Source of the DNA: Desulfarculales bacterium UBA702
Lineage (GTDB): Bacteria > Desulfobacterota > Syntrophobacteria > Syntrophobacterales > Syntrophobacteraceae
DNA length: 7,820 nucleotides
Assembly (NCBI GenBank): GCA_002298165.1
Contig: DBMI01000115.1
Coordinates: 1-7,820, forward strand
Direction of reading: 5' to 3'
The translations under genes were made by a program, and so were the position numbers. The notes beneath the pieces were generated by a model. The model did not search any database. It saw only the letters and a list, made by a program, of their open reading frames with translations, and was not told the DNA's origin. Position 1 is the first letter of the stretch, and every line of letters starts with the position of its first letter. Below are positions 1 to 6,305 of this stretch, one piece after another.

Positions 1-47
1 GAGCGGAGCGGAACCCATCGGTTTTTAGGCGCAACTTGAACGCAAAG

Positions 48-57
48 TGGTATAAAT
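48..57 (+). promoter_or_regulatory. Candidate extended -10 promoter for the prmC-murA operon
   Basis: A TGG triplet directly precedes TATAAA (51-56), which fits the extended -10 pattern TGnTATAAT with one mismatch. No good -35 box lies 16-18 nt upstream, which extended -10 promoters can tolerate. A start near 63 would leave a leader of about 17 nt that keeps the GAGAGG ribosome site at 65-70. An upstream gene outside the window could instead drive prmC, since prfA often precedes it in bacteria. Motif match only. Confidence 0.35.
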
Positions 58-79
58 CATTGACGAGAGGCTAATACGG

Positions 80-940
80 ATGGAAGAAAAGTGGACCATC
101 CTCAAGGTATTGCAGTGGACGACCGGGTACTTCGGCAGCAAGGGGATCGAGCAGCCGAGGGCCGACGCGGAGGTGCTGCTGGCTCACGTCATGAGGATGC
201 GAAGAATCGATCTATATCTCAATTTCGATCGACCTCTTTCCAGTGAAGAACTGGCCCGTTTCCGTGAGGTGGTGAGGCGAAGAGCGGCTTCCGAGCCGAC
301 CCAGTATATACTGGGCAGGCAGGAGTTCTGGTCGCTCGAATTCGAAGTAACTCCTTCCGTGCTCATCCCTCGACCTGAGACCGAGATTCTGGTCGAGAAA
401 ACTCTCGAACTTATCGGTTCCGTTCCCGCGCTTATCCTCGATGTTGGTACCGGCTCCGGTGCAATAGCCATCACCCTGGCGCATGAGCGCAAAGACGTTC
501 GTGTCCTGGCAACCGACAGCTCTTTAGAAGCACTCGAGGTCGCAAGGAGAAATGCCGCCCGGCATGGTGTTTCCGATCGCGTGCGCTTTGCCGGGATGGA
601 CCTGATGAGAGGGCTGGCGGCCAGCCCCATCTTCGATTTCATTGTTTCCAACCCGCCCTACGTTACAGATGCGGAATTCCTTGACCTTGCCCCCGAAATC
701 GCCAATTATGAGCCCCATTCGGCACTGAGGGGCGGAGGCGAGCAGGGCTTGGACCTCATTCGTGGAATTCTCGGACAATTCCGCTGTCGCATTAAGCCGA
801 GCGGTTCTCTCCTTATCGAAATAGGACTGGGTCAGGCTGAAATCCTGGAAAAAGAACTCCCCGGTGAGATGGAATTCGAGTTTATCAGGGACTATTCGGG
901 GATCAAAAGGATACTGCACGTCCGGAATACCGGGAGCTAG
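80..940 (+). CDS. prmC: Peptide chain release factor N5-glutamine methyltransferase PrmC (HemK)
   Basis: This cytoplasmic enzyme uses S-adenosylmethionine to methylate the glutamine of the GGQ motif of release factors RF1 and RF2, which raises the rate of peptide release at stop codons. The 286-residue length is normal for the family. Residues 1-90 form the helical N-terminal substrate-recognition domain, and IPRPETE (96-102) is the conserved family linker motif. DVGTGSG (121-127) is SAM-binding motif I, and NPPY (191-194) is the signature that binds the target glutamine amide. The ATG start is supported by GAGAGG at 65-70 with 9-nt spacing. The stop is 2 nt before murA, whose ribosome site lies inside the end of this gene, so the two are probably co-transcribed and translationally linked. 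Its usual partner prfA is not visible; only 79 nt precede the gene. The specific PrmC call over a generic N-methylase rests on the combined motifs. Confidence 0.95.
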   Translation: MEEKWTILKVLQWTTGYFGSKGIEQPRADAEVLLAHVMRMRRIDLYLNFDRPLSSEELARFREVVRRRAASEPTQYILGRQEFWSLEFEVTPSVLIPRPETEILVEKTLELIGSVPALILDVGTGSGAIAITLAHERKDVRVLATDSSLEALEVARRNAARHGVSDRVRFAGMDLMRGLAASPIFDFIVSNPPYVTDAEFLDLAPEIANYEPHSALRGGGEQGLDLIRGILGQFRCRIKPSGSLLIEIGLGQAEILEKELPGEMEFEFIRDYSGIKRILHVRNTGS

Positions 941-942
941 AT

Positions 943-2193
943 ATGGATAAGCTTGTAGTCGAGGGAGGGGTTCCCCTGGAGGGGGAAGTACGGATAAGCG
1001 GATCAAAAAACGCGGCATTGCCGCTCATCGCCTCATCGCTTCTTGCAAGTGGCAGGCACTGCTTCTTCAATACTCCTCGCCTCAGAGACATCCGCACCAT
1101 GCAAACCCTTTTGCGGTACATGGGCGCGGTTTTAAACAGCGAAGAGGCCCTGCATATAGACACCTCCAGAATCCACCGGTTCGAAGCGCCTTACCAGCTC
1201 GTTAAGACCATGCGCGCATCGGTTCTCGTCCTTGGGCCAATGCTGGCCCGATTCGGTCGCGCGAGAGTATCGCTTCCCGGAGGTTGCGCCATAGGTGCCA
1301 GGCCCATCAATTTACACCTAAAGGCGCTCGAACAGATGGGGGCCGAGATAAAGCTCGACCACGGCTATGTTGTGGCCCGCGCCAGCCGCCTGCATGGGGC
1401 TTCCATAACTTTCGACCAGGTTACGGTCACCGGCACGGAGAACATCATGATGGCGGCATGCCTGGCCGAAGGTGTGACCGTCCTAAAAAATGCCGCCCGT
1501 GAACCTGAGGTTGTCGCGCTGGCCGATTACCTGATTGCCATGGGAGCCAGGATTGCCGGTGCCGGAACCCCGGAGATCACAATTCTTGGCGTCGAGGAAC
1601 TTTCTCCCACCTCTTGCACCGTGATACCCGACCGGATCGAGGCCGGCACCTATCTGGTCGCCGCGGGCATCACAGGTGGGCATCTAAAGCTAAACGCGTG
1701 CCGCCCGGACCACCTTGAGGCGGTAATACAGAAGTTAACCGAAGCAGGTCTGGCCATAAATGCCGAAGGCGATACCATCGAGGTGTCGAGAGGCAGCAGG
1801 ATTTGCAGCGTAAATGCCAAGACCCAGCCATTTCCAGCTTTCCCTACCGATATGCAGGCACAGTTCATGGCTTTGATGTCGGTTGGACATGGAGTTAGTC
1901 TGATTTCGGAAAACATCTTCGAGAATCGCTTCATGCATGTACTCGAACTAAGGCGAATGGGGGCCGATATCGAGCTGGACGGTAGAACGGCGGTGGTTCG
2001 CGGAGTAAAAAGGCTCTCGGGTGCCCCTGTAATGGCAACCGACCTTCGAGCTTCGGCATCACTGGTTCTGGGAGCACTTGCCGCAAAAGGCAAAACCGAA
2101 ATCAGCCGCATCTATCATCTCGATCGAGGATATGAATCAATCGAAACGAAACTCTCGGCGGTCGGAGCGAAGATCGAACGAGTAAAGGAGTAG
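943..2193 (+). CDS. murA: UDP-N-acetylglucosamine 1-carboxyvinyltransferase MurA
   Basis: MurA transfers enolpyruvate from phosphoenolpyruvate to the 3'-hydroxyl of UDP-N-acetylglucosamine, the first committed step of peptidoglycan synthesis in the cytoplasm. The 416-residue length and the two inside-out alpha/beta barrel halves fit the family. Visible active-site residues match Escherichia coli MurA: Lys22-Asn23 in SGSKNAALP, Cys115 in GGCAIGARPIN, the general-base Asp303 in PTDMQAQ, and Arg395 in HLDRGYE. Cys115 is the residue that fosfomycin alkylates; because it is Cys and not Asp, the enzyme is predicted to be of the fosfomycin-sensitive type. CGGGAG at 931-936, inside the end of prmC, serves as ribosome site 6 nt before the ATG. 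It is the middle gene of a three-gene cluster. The link with prmC is common in bacteria and is probably one of shared growth regulation, not of pathway. Confidence 0.97.
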   Translation: MDKLVVEGGVPLEGEVRISGSKNAALPLIASSLLASGRHCFFNTPRLRDIRTMQTLLRYMGAVLNSEEALHIDTSRIHRFEAPYQLVKTMRASVLVLGPMLARFGRARVSLPGGCAIGARPINLHLKALEQMGAEIKLDHGYVVARASRLHGASITFDQVTVTGTENIMMAACLAEGVTVLKNAAREPEVVALADYLIAMGARIAGAGTPEITILGVEELSPTSCTVIPDRIEAGTYLVAAGITGGHLKLNACRPDHLEAVIQKLTEAGLAINAEGDTIEVSRGSRICSVNAKTQPFPAFPTDMQAQFMALMSVGHGVSLISENIFENRFMHVLELRRMGADIELDGRTAVVRGVKRLSGAPVMATDLRASASLVLGALAAKGKTEISRIYHLDRGYESIETKLSAVGAKIERVKE

Positions 2194-2199
2194 CCCGGT

Positions 2200-3180
2200 A
2201 TGGGAGCGCGCCGCGGCAAATGGGAGCCGGTCGATCTTTCCGGAATCAAGACCACAAGCCTTTCAGAACGAAAGAGCAAGGTGGCGTCGTCCGATTTCGG
2301 GAAAAAATGGCATCCGGGCGGCGGCTTGTCCAATTTCATCAAAGGTCTTCCGTCGATTCTGGCAGCTCGAGACCTGCGCGTCGCAATATCGGCCATATCT
2401 GCCGCCGTGAAGGCCGGGCGGACCGTACTGCTGGGCATGGGAGCACATCCTATAAAAGTCGGACTAAATCCGGTTTTGATAGATGCCCTGGAGCGAGGCA
2501 TCTTTTCCGGGATTGCAATGAATGGGGCCGGCATTATACACGACGTCGAAGTAGCCTTGGCGGGAAAGACATCGGAAGATGTCGCGGCGCATCTTGGAAG
2601 CGGTGAATTCGGTATGTCGAGAGAAACCGCCGAGTTTATCCACAAAGCCATTGCGGAAGCCGGGATTGCTGGCGGAACCGGCCTGGGCAAGGCAGTGGGA
2701 GATGCCCTTTTGAACCAGGCCGCTCCTTACAGCAGCCTCAGCATACTTGCAACATGCGCCCGGTTGGGCATTCCAGTCACCGTGCACGTTGCCATAGGCA
2801 CAGATATCATCCACATGCACCCGGAAATGGATGGCGCTGCAACGGGGGCTCTTAGCCATTACGATTTCAGGCTGTTCTGCTCGCTCGCTTCTACCCTGGA
2901 AAATGGTGTTTTCATCAATCTCGGCTCGGCGGTTATAATACCCGAAGTCTTCCTCAAGGCGGTAAGCGTTGCAAGAAATCTCGGCGAATCCCTGCGCGGC
3001 ATCACTACCATCAACATGGATTTTCAGCGCCACTACAGGCCGCAGGTAAACGTTGTTGCCAGACCTACTGTCGACGGCGGGTCCGGGATTTACCTCATTG
3101 GACACCATGAGATAATGTTTCCGCTGCTGATGGCCGCGGTTCTTGACGACCTTAGCCGGACCGCCGGCGAAGACGAGTAG
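2200..3180 (+). CDS. Deoxyhypusine-synthase-like protein lacking the catalytic lysine; function unknown
   Basis: This 326-residue protein resembles deoxyhypusine synthase (DHS, an NAD-dependent enzyme that modifies eIF5A) along its whole length, judged by eye. NGAGIIHDVE (108-117) takes the place of the DHS NAD-site TTAGGVEED segment. HLGSGEF (131-137) matches its YLGEF region, and IPVTVHVAIGTDIIHMH (191-207) matches the segment with the active-site histidine of the human enzyme. YDFRLF (221-226) matches EDLRLI, and FPLLMAAVL (307-315) matches the C-terminal FPLLVAE. In the motif that carries the catalytic lysine (human Lys329, GGGVVKHH), this protein reads GSAVIIPE (242-249), placing Ile247 at the lysine. 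Bacteria generally lack eIF5A, so true DHS activity is unlikely. AAGGAG at 2185-2190, in the end of murA, sets the ATG with 9-nt spacing. No signal peptide or membrane segment is seen. The fold assignment is fairly firm; the role is unknown. Confidence 0.75.
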   Translation: MGARRGKWEPVDLSGIKTTSLSERKSKVASSDFGKKWHPGGGLSNFIKGLPSILAARDLRVAISAISAAVKAGRTVLLGMGAHPIKVGLNPVLIDALERGIFSGIAMNGAGIIHDVEVALAGKTSEDVAAHLGSGEFGMSRETAEFIHKAIAEAGIAGGTGLGKAVGDALLNQAAPYSSLSILATCARLGIPVTVHVAIGTDIIHMHPEMDGAATGALSHYDFRLFCSLASTLENGVFINLGSAVIIPEVFLKAVSVARNLGESLRGITTINMDFQRHYRPQVNVVARPTVDGGSGIYLIGHHEIMFPLLMAAVLDDLSRTAGEDE

Positions 3181-3234
3181 TACCGCCAAGAGTCCAATCA
3201 TTATCAAAAGGGAGCCGATCTGCCTGGCGCTCAA
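3160..3234 (-). pseudogene. Possible remnant of a small membrane-protein gene (tentative)
   Basis: Read on the - strand from a TTG at 3234, the frame gives a short polar start and then an unbroken hydrophobic stretch, IGSLLIMIGLLAVLLVF. This resembles the first membrane helix of small DUF2905-type proteins. Past about residue 24 the frame runs antisense through the deoxyhypusine-synthase-like gene and loses any resemblance, including the Gly-Arg-Leu-Pro-Gly-Asp-type stretch that DUF2905 should have next. No ribosome site is visible before the TTG. The best reading is a truncated remnant of a convergent gene; chance is the main alternative. Confidence 0.2.
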
Positions 3235-3256
3235 TCGGAAATTGATCGCTAACCAC

Positions 3257-3284
3257 TGGACGTAATTCGCCGACGTGTTATTCT
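3257..3284 (+). promoter_or_regulatory. Candidate promoter upstream of fmdB
   Basis: TGGACG (3257-3262, four of six matches to TTGACA) is followed after 16 nt by TATTCT (3279-3284, four of six matches to TATAAT). A TG one base before the -10 (3276-3277) makes an extended -10 element. Transcription would start near 3290-3292, which is the first base of the inverted-repeat-rich stretch described next. Motif match only. Confidence 0.35.
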
Positions 3285-3288
3285 TAGT

Positions 3289-3438
3289 GCCGATTTTAAA
3301 ATTGGATGTAGGAACTCAGGGCTTGGTAACTACATCTTCCTGAGCGGGTGCGGCATTACCGGAAATCGGTCGGTCCCAATCCAGAAATCTCTAATTTTAT
3401 TCCTGGATTTTCCCTTTTTTCATCCTGGAGGTTGAAAA
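3289..3438 (+). promoter_or_regulatory. Possible structured leader of fmdB (several inverted repeats, one possible pseudoknot)
   Basis: Pairings found by eye: CCGATTT (3290-3296) with AAATCGG (3363-3369); inside it GATGTAG (3305-3311) with CTACATC (3330-3336); and a small hairpin CGG (3351-3353) with CCG (3359-3361). CTCAGG (3315-3320), in the loop of the second helix, is complementary to CCTGAG (3339-3344) just beyond it, so the two helices are either exclusive or form a pseudoknot. ATTGG (3301-3305) also matches CCAAT (3376-3380), which competes with both the first and second helices. A terminator-like hairpin and the ribosome site GGAGG (3427-3431) follow. The layout is what a riboswitch or attenuator would show, but it matches no riboswitch class I know, and helices of 5-7 bp can occur by chance in 150 nt. 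Confidence 0.3.
3378..3420 (+). terminator. Weak intrinsic terminator or attenuator before fmdB
   Basis: AATCCAG (3378-3384) pairs with CTGGATT (3403-3409), giving 7 bp around an 18-nt AT-rich loop, followed by TTCCC and TTTTTT (3415-3420). The stem is short and AT-rich, and CCC interrupts the T-run, so strength is doubtful. It may end the prmC-murA operon or attenuate fmdB. The 5' arm segment TCCAG (3380-3384) can also pair with CTGGA (3425-3429), which overlaps the fmdB ribosome site, so it has two possible partners. Confidence 0.4.
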
Positions 3439-3672
3439 ATGCCTATTTTTGAGTATACGTGCTGCAAGTGCTGCGAGCAGTTCGAAAAGCTCGTTTTCAA
3501 AAGCGATGAGGCAGTTTCATGTCCAAAGTGCCAATCCGCTGAAGTTCAGAAGATGATGTCAGTGTGCGGCTTCAAAAGCGGGGGCGACAAGGGATCGGCT
3601 AGCAGCCGAATGGGCTCCGGGGCATCGGGATGTTCGAGTTGCGCGGGCGGAAGCTGCGCAAGCTGTCACTAA
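3439..3672 (+). CDS. FmdB-family zinc-ribbon protein
   Basis: This is a small cytoplasmic protein of 77 residues. It starts with the family hallmark MPIFEYTC, has a zinc-ribbon pair C8-x2-C11 (flanked by extra Cys9 and Cys12) and SCPKC (C28-x2-C31), and then a Gly/Ser-rich tail with clustered cysteines (C65, C68, C73, C76). The family is named after FmdB, linked to regulation of formamidase/amidase genes in Methylophilus, but no general biochemical role is established and many members are simply called putative regulators. The last five residues are CASCH, a CxxCH pattern; with no signal peptide present, this is more likely part of a metal-binding tail than a heme-c site. The start is set by GGAGG at 3427-3431, 7 nt before the ATG. 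Codon use looks like that of its neighbours. Family assignment is firm; function is open. Confidence 0.9.
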   Translation: MPIFEYTCCKCCEQFEKLVFKSDEAVSCPKCQSAEVQKMMSVCGFKSGGDKGSASSRMGSGASGCSSCAGGSCASCH

Positions 3673-3677
3673 TCCTG

Positions 3678-3683
3678 TATAAT
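3678..3683 (+). promoter_or_regulatory. Candidate -10 box of a hemC promoter
   Basis: A perfect TATAAT lies 5 nt after the fmdB stop codon. The best-placed -35, TGCGCA at 3655-3660 with a 17-nt spacer, matches only three of six bases. Transcription would start near 3690, exactly at the 5' base of the hairpin at 3690-3707. This would let hemC and the cobA-hemD fusion be expressed separately from fmdB. Motif match only. Confidence 0.35.
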
Positions 3684-3689
3684 CACGTG

Positions 3690-3707
3690 GACAGGCGCGG
3701 GCCTGTC
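3690..3707 (+). other. Perfect 7-bp hairpin in the hemC leader
   Basis: GACAGGC (3690-3696) and GCCTGTC (3701-3707) flank a GCGG loop. The sequence after it (TTGCTCCC) is not a T-run, so it is not a standard intrinsic terminator. If transcription starts near 3690 the hairpin would sit at the very 5' end of the mRNA, where such structures can protect transcripts; otherwise it may mark the 3' end of fmdB mRNA. The structure is visible; the role is inferred. Confidence 0.5.
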
Positions 3708-3757
3708 TTGCTCCCTGTGCTGCCCGATGGCAGTCTGAGCACCAAACGAGGTAAAAT

Positions 3758-4720
3758 TTGGCAAAAGAAATCATCAGAATCGGAACCCGCGGAAGCATGC
3801 TGGCTCTGCAGCAGTGCGGGATGATAAGGGACACGCTCCAGAAGCTCTGGCCTGAAATCTCTTTCGAACTCCAGGTAATCAAGACCACCGGGGATAAGAT
3901 AACCGATGTTCCATTAGCAAAGGTCGGAGGCAAGGGGCTTTTCGTCAAGGAAATAGAAGATGCTCTGCTCGATGGTTCGGTGGATCTTGCTGTTCACAGC
4001 ATGAAAGACGTTCCGGCCGTTTTGCCCGAGGGTCTTCAGATAGGTGCTGTTCCTGAGCGGGAGGACCCACGTGATGTGCTTATCATGCGGCAGGGAAATG
4101 ATATCGGAGATCTTCCCAAAGGTGCCGTAATCGGTACAAGCAGTCTTCGCCGCGCAGCCCAGATACTCAAGTTGCGGCCGGATTTCGAAATTCGGATGCT
4201 TCGTGGAAATCTCGAAACTCGCATTCGTAAACTCCACGATGGCCAGTATGACGCCATAATCCTCGCGGCAGCGGGGCTCAGGCGAATGGGATGGCAGGAG
4301 AGGATCTCCGCGTTCCTCGATCCTGCTCAGTTCGTCCCGGCAATCGGCCAGGGCGCTCTGGGTATTGAAACAAGGATCGGAGACTCGAGGATAGCTAAGA
4401 TACTTGAGCCGCTCAATCATCCCCAAACAGCATGGGCGGTGCAGGCTGAGCGCAGTTTACTGAAAGAACTCGAAGGCGGTTGCCAGGTTCCGATTGGCGG
4501 GCATGCGCTCCTTTCCGGAGAGACTGTCGAACTGGTCGGAATTGTCGCCTCGCTGGACGGAAGCGAAGTCTTCCGGTCGCATCACAGCGCGAAGTTTGAG
4601 GATGCCGTAGAACTGGGCAGGAAGGTGGCGGCCGAACTCCTTAATTCAGGGGCAAAGCGCATTTTGGATGAAGTTTATAAATCTTCGGTCAAGCAACTCG
4701 AACCTGAGATTAAAACCTAA
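3758..4720 (+). CDS. hemC: Hydroxymethylbilane synthase (porphobilinogen deaminase) HemC
   Basis: HemC joins four porphobilinogen molecules into the linear tetrapyrrole hydroxymethylbilane, using a covalently bound dipyrromethane cofactor, in the cytoplasm. The 320-residue length fits. RIGTRGSMLAL (7-17) is the conserved N-terminus, GGKGLFVKEIE (57-67) the next block, and HSMKDVP (80-86) holds catalytic Asp84. GTSSLRR (126-132) and LRGNLETR (148-155) are the substrate and cofactor arginine/lysine loops, and GGCQVPIGG (240-248) holds Cys242, the cofactor attachment residue; Asp84 and Cys242 have the same numbers as in Escherichia coli. The start is TTG: conserved sequence begins by residue 7, no ATG lies nearby in frame, and GAGGT (3748-3752) sits 5 nt before it. 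A TTG start may lower translation. The next gene, 17 nt downstream, uses its product. Confidence 0.97.
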   Translation: MAKEIIRIGTRGSMLALQQCGMIRDTLQKLWPEISFELQVIKTTGDKITDVPLAKVGGKGLFVKEIEDALLDGSVDLAVHSMKDVPAVLPEGLQIGAVPEREDPRDVLIMRQGNDIGDLPKGAVIGTSSLRRAAQILKLRPDFEIRMLRGNLETRIRKLHDGQYDAIILAAAGLRRMGWQERISAFLDPAQFVPAIGQGALGIETRIGDSRIAKILEPLNHPQTAWAVQAERSLLKELEGGCQVPIGGHALLSGETVELVGIVASLDGSEVFRSHHSAKFEDAVELGRKVAAELLNSGAKRILDEVYKSSVKQLEPEIKT

Positions 4721-4737
4721 AAGGATTAAAGAACGCG

Positions 4738-6261
4738 GTGAAAAAGGGATTAGTCTATCTTGTAGGCGCCGGACCGGGTGATCCCGGTCTGCTCACCATT
4801 CGCGGCAAAGAAGTCCTCGAGCGTGCAGAGGTCGTCATATTCGACTACCTTGCAAATGAGGAATTCCTACGGTACGCCCCCGCCGGAGCTGAACGCATCT
4901 ATGTCGGGAAAAAGGGCGGTGACCATACTCTAAGCCAGGATGGTATAAACGCACTCCTGGTCGAAAAGGGACGTGAAAATATTGTCGTTCGACTCAAGGG
5001 CGGCGATCCGTTCGTTTTCGGCCGAGGCGGCGAAGAAGCTCAGGTGCTGGTCGAAAACGGCATCTCGTTCGAGATAGTTCCTGGCATTTCAGCCGCTGTC
5101 GCAGTACCGGCTTATGCGGGGATTCCGCTTTCCCATCGCGATTTCACCGCCAGCATCTCGTTTGTCACCGGACACGAAAGATCCGACAAGGATTCCACGG
5201 AAACCAAGATTGCCTGGGATAAACTTGCTACAGCATCGGGCACAATTGTCTTTTTCATGGGAGTCAAGAACCTGCCCGAAATCTGCAAAAATCTCATCGA
5301 AAACGGCAGGACCCCGGATACCCCGGTCGCCCTCATCCGTTGGGGGACCACCCCGCAGCAGCGCACCGTCACCGGGACTTTGTCCAACATAGTCGCCAGG
5401 GTAAAGGAAGCCGGGCTCAAGCCGCCGGCGCTGATTGTAGTAGGCGAGGTGGTTACCTGCCGCGATCAGCTCAACTGGTTCGAAAAAAGGCCGCTTTTTG
5501 GGCACACCGTTGTCATTACTCGATCCAGGGAGCAGGCTAGCGACTTCAAGGCTGAATTGGAAGACCTTGGAGCACGATGTATCGAATTCCCCACAATTGC
5601 CATTTCGCCTCCACCTTCGTGGCAGCCCCTGGACGAGGCCATAAAGAGACTTTCCCAGTACGACTGGACCATTTTTACGAGCGTTAACGGAGTCCGCTTC
5701 TTTATGGAGAGGCTGCTTGCGGCAGGTCTTGATGCACGTGAATTGAAAGGCGTACGCCTTGCGGCAATCGGCCCCAAGACCGCTGAAGCACTTCAAGATG
5801 TGATGCTGCGACCCGACCTCGTACCATCGGAATACAGGGCCGAGGCCATCATCGAAGCCATGGCCTCTGAAAACGTCCGGGGGAAACGCTTCCTCGTGCC
5901 AAGGGCGATGGTTGCCCGCGAAATCCTGCCCGAAAAGCTCCGGGAATGGGGTGCCGTAGTTGACATCGTACCTGCTTACGAGACAACCTTGCCCACTGAA
6001 AAGATACCGGAAATCACCGAACTCTTTAAAAACGGCGAAGTTGACTGCCTCACCTTTACTTCGTCATCGACCGTCACCAACTTCTTCAGCCTTTTAGGGA
6101 AAGAGGAAATCCTGCCGCATCTGGACAAGACCAAAATCGCCTGCATCGGTCCGATTACTGCCGATACCGCGAAATCTTTCGGTCTGGAGACGGCGATCAT
6201 GCCAAACGACTACACTATCAGGGGTCTTGTTGACTCGATAATAGCCTACTTCGCACGTTGA
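4738..6261 (+). CDS. cobA-hemD: Fused uroporphyrinogen-III C-methyltransferase / uroporphyrinogen-III synthase (CobA-HemD)
   Basis: One 507-residue chain carries two successive enzymes. Residues 1-248 are a SUMT (CobA) domain that uses SAM to methylate uroporphyrinogen III at C-2 and C-7, giving precorrin-2: GAGPGDPGLLT (10-20), VRLKGGDPFVFGRGGEE (84-100), VPGISAAVAVPAYAGIPLSH (114-133) and FFMG (172-175). Residues 254-507 are a HemD domain that closes hydroxymethylbilane and inverts ring D: VVITRSREQASDF (258-270), FTSVNGV (313-319), IGPKTAEAL (344-352) and FTSSSTVTNF (440-449). Order in the chain is the reverse of order in the pathway. The start is GTG at 4738, with AAGGA (4721-4725) 12 nt upstream, a rather long spacing. 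It follows hemC by 17 nt, so the pair converts porphobilinogen to precorrin-2, which feeds siroheme, cobalamin and, in sulfate reducers, siroheme-derived heme. This fusion is known in Desulfovibrio and Clostridia. Confidence 0.95.
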   Translation: MKKGLVYLVGAGPGDPGLLTIRGKEVLERAEVVIFDYLANEEFLRYAPAGAERIYVGKKGGDHTLSQDGINALLVEKGRENIVVRLKGGDPFVFGRGGEEAQVLVENGISFEIVPGISAAVAVPAYAGIPLSHRDFTASISFVTGHERSDKDSTETKIAWDKLATASGTIVFFMGVKNLPEICKNLIENGRTPDTPVALIRWGTTPQQRTVTGTLSNIVARVKEAGLKPPALIVVGEVVTCRDQLNWFEKRPLFGHTVVITRSREQASDFKAELEDLGARCIEFPTIAISPPPSWQPLDEAIKRLSQYDWTIFTSVNGVRFFMERLLAAGLDARELKGVRLAAIGPKTAEALQDVMLRPDLVPSEYRAEAIIEAMASENVRGKRFLVPRAMVAREILPEKLREWGAVVDIVPAYETTLPTEKIPEITELFKNGEVDCLTFTSSSTVTNFFSLLGKEEILPHLDKTKIACIGPITADTAKSFGLETAIMPNDYTIRGLVDSIIAYFAR

Positions 6262-6305
6262 TTTCATACCTGGATCATTCTCTTACCTGAGAACCGGAGG
6301 GATTC

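Noticed and set aside
1..79. Tail of an upstream gene such as prfA
   Set aside because: All three + frames stop before prmC, but none gives a C-terminus I can recognise, so no partial gene was called.
2115..2690. A 191-codon open frame on the - strand over the murA/deoxyhypusine-synthase-like junction
   Set aside because: Antisense shadow with skewed Ser/Arg/Pro composition and no family resemblance.
2464..3234. A 256-codon open frame on the - strand across the deoxyhypusine-synthase-like gene
   Set aside because: It is antisense to a well-supported gene and its protein has no recognisable features past the first ~24 residues. Only the short hydrophobic start was kept, as a tentative remnant.
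3684..3689. CACGTG palindrome between fmdB and hemC
   Set aside because: A single 6-bp palindrome with no second copy; expected by chance.
5089..5420. Possibility that the CobA-HemD fusion is an artefact of a lost stop codon
   Set aside because: The reading frame is continuous, both domains are complete with all main motifs, and the same fusion is known in other bacteria.
5089..5796. A 235-codon open frame on the - strand inside the cobA-hemD fusion
   Set aside because: Lies wholly within a clear gene, in antisense, with no recognisable domain.
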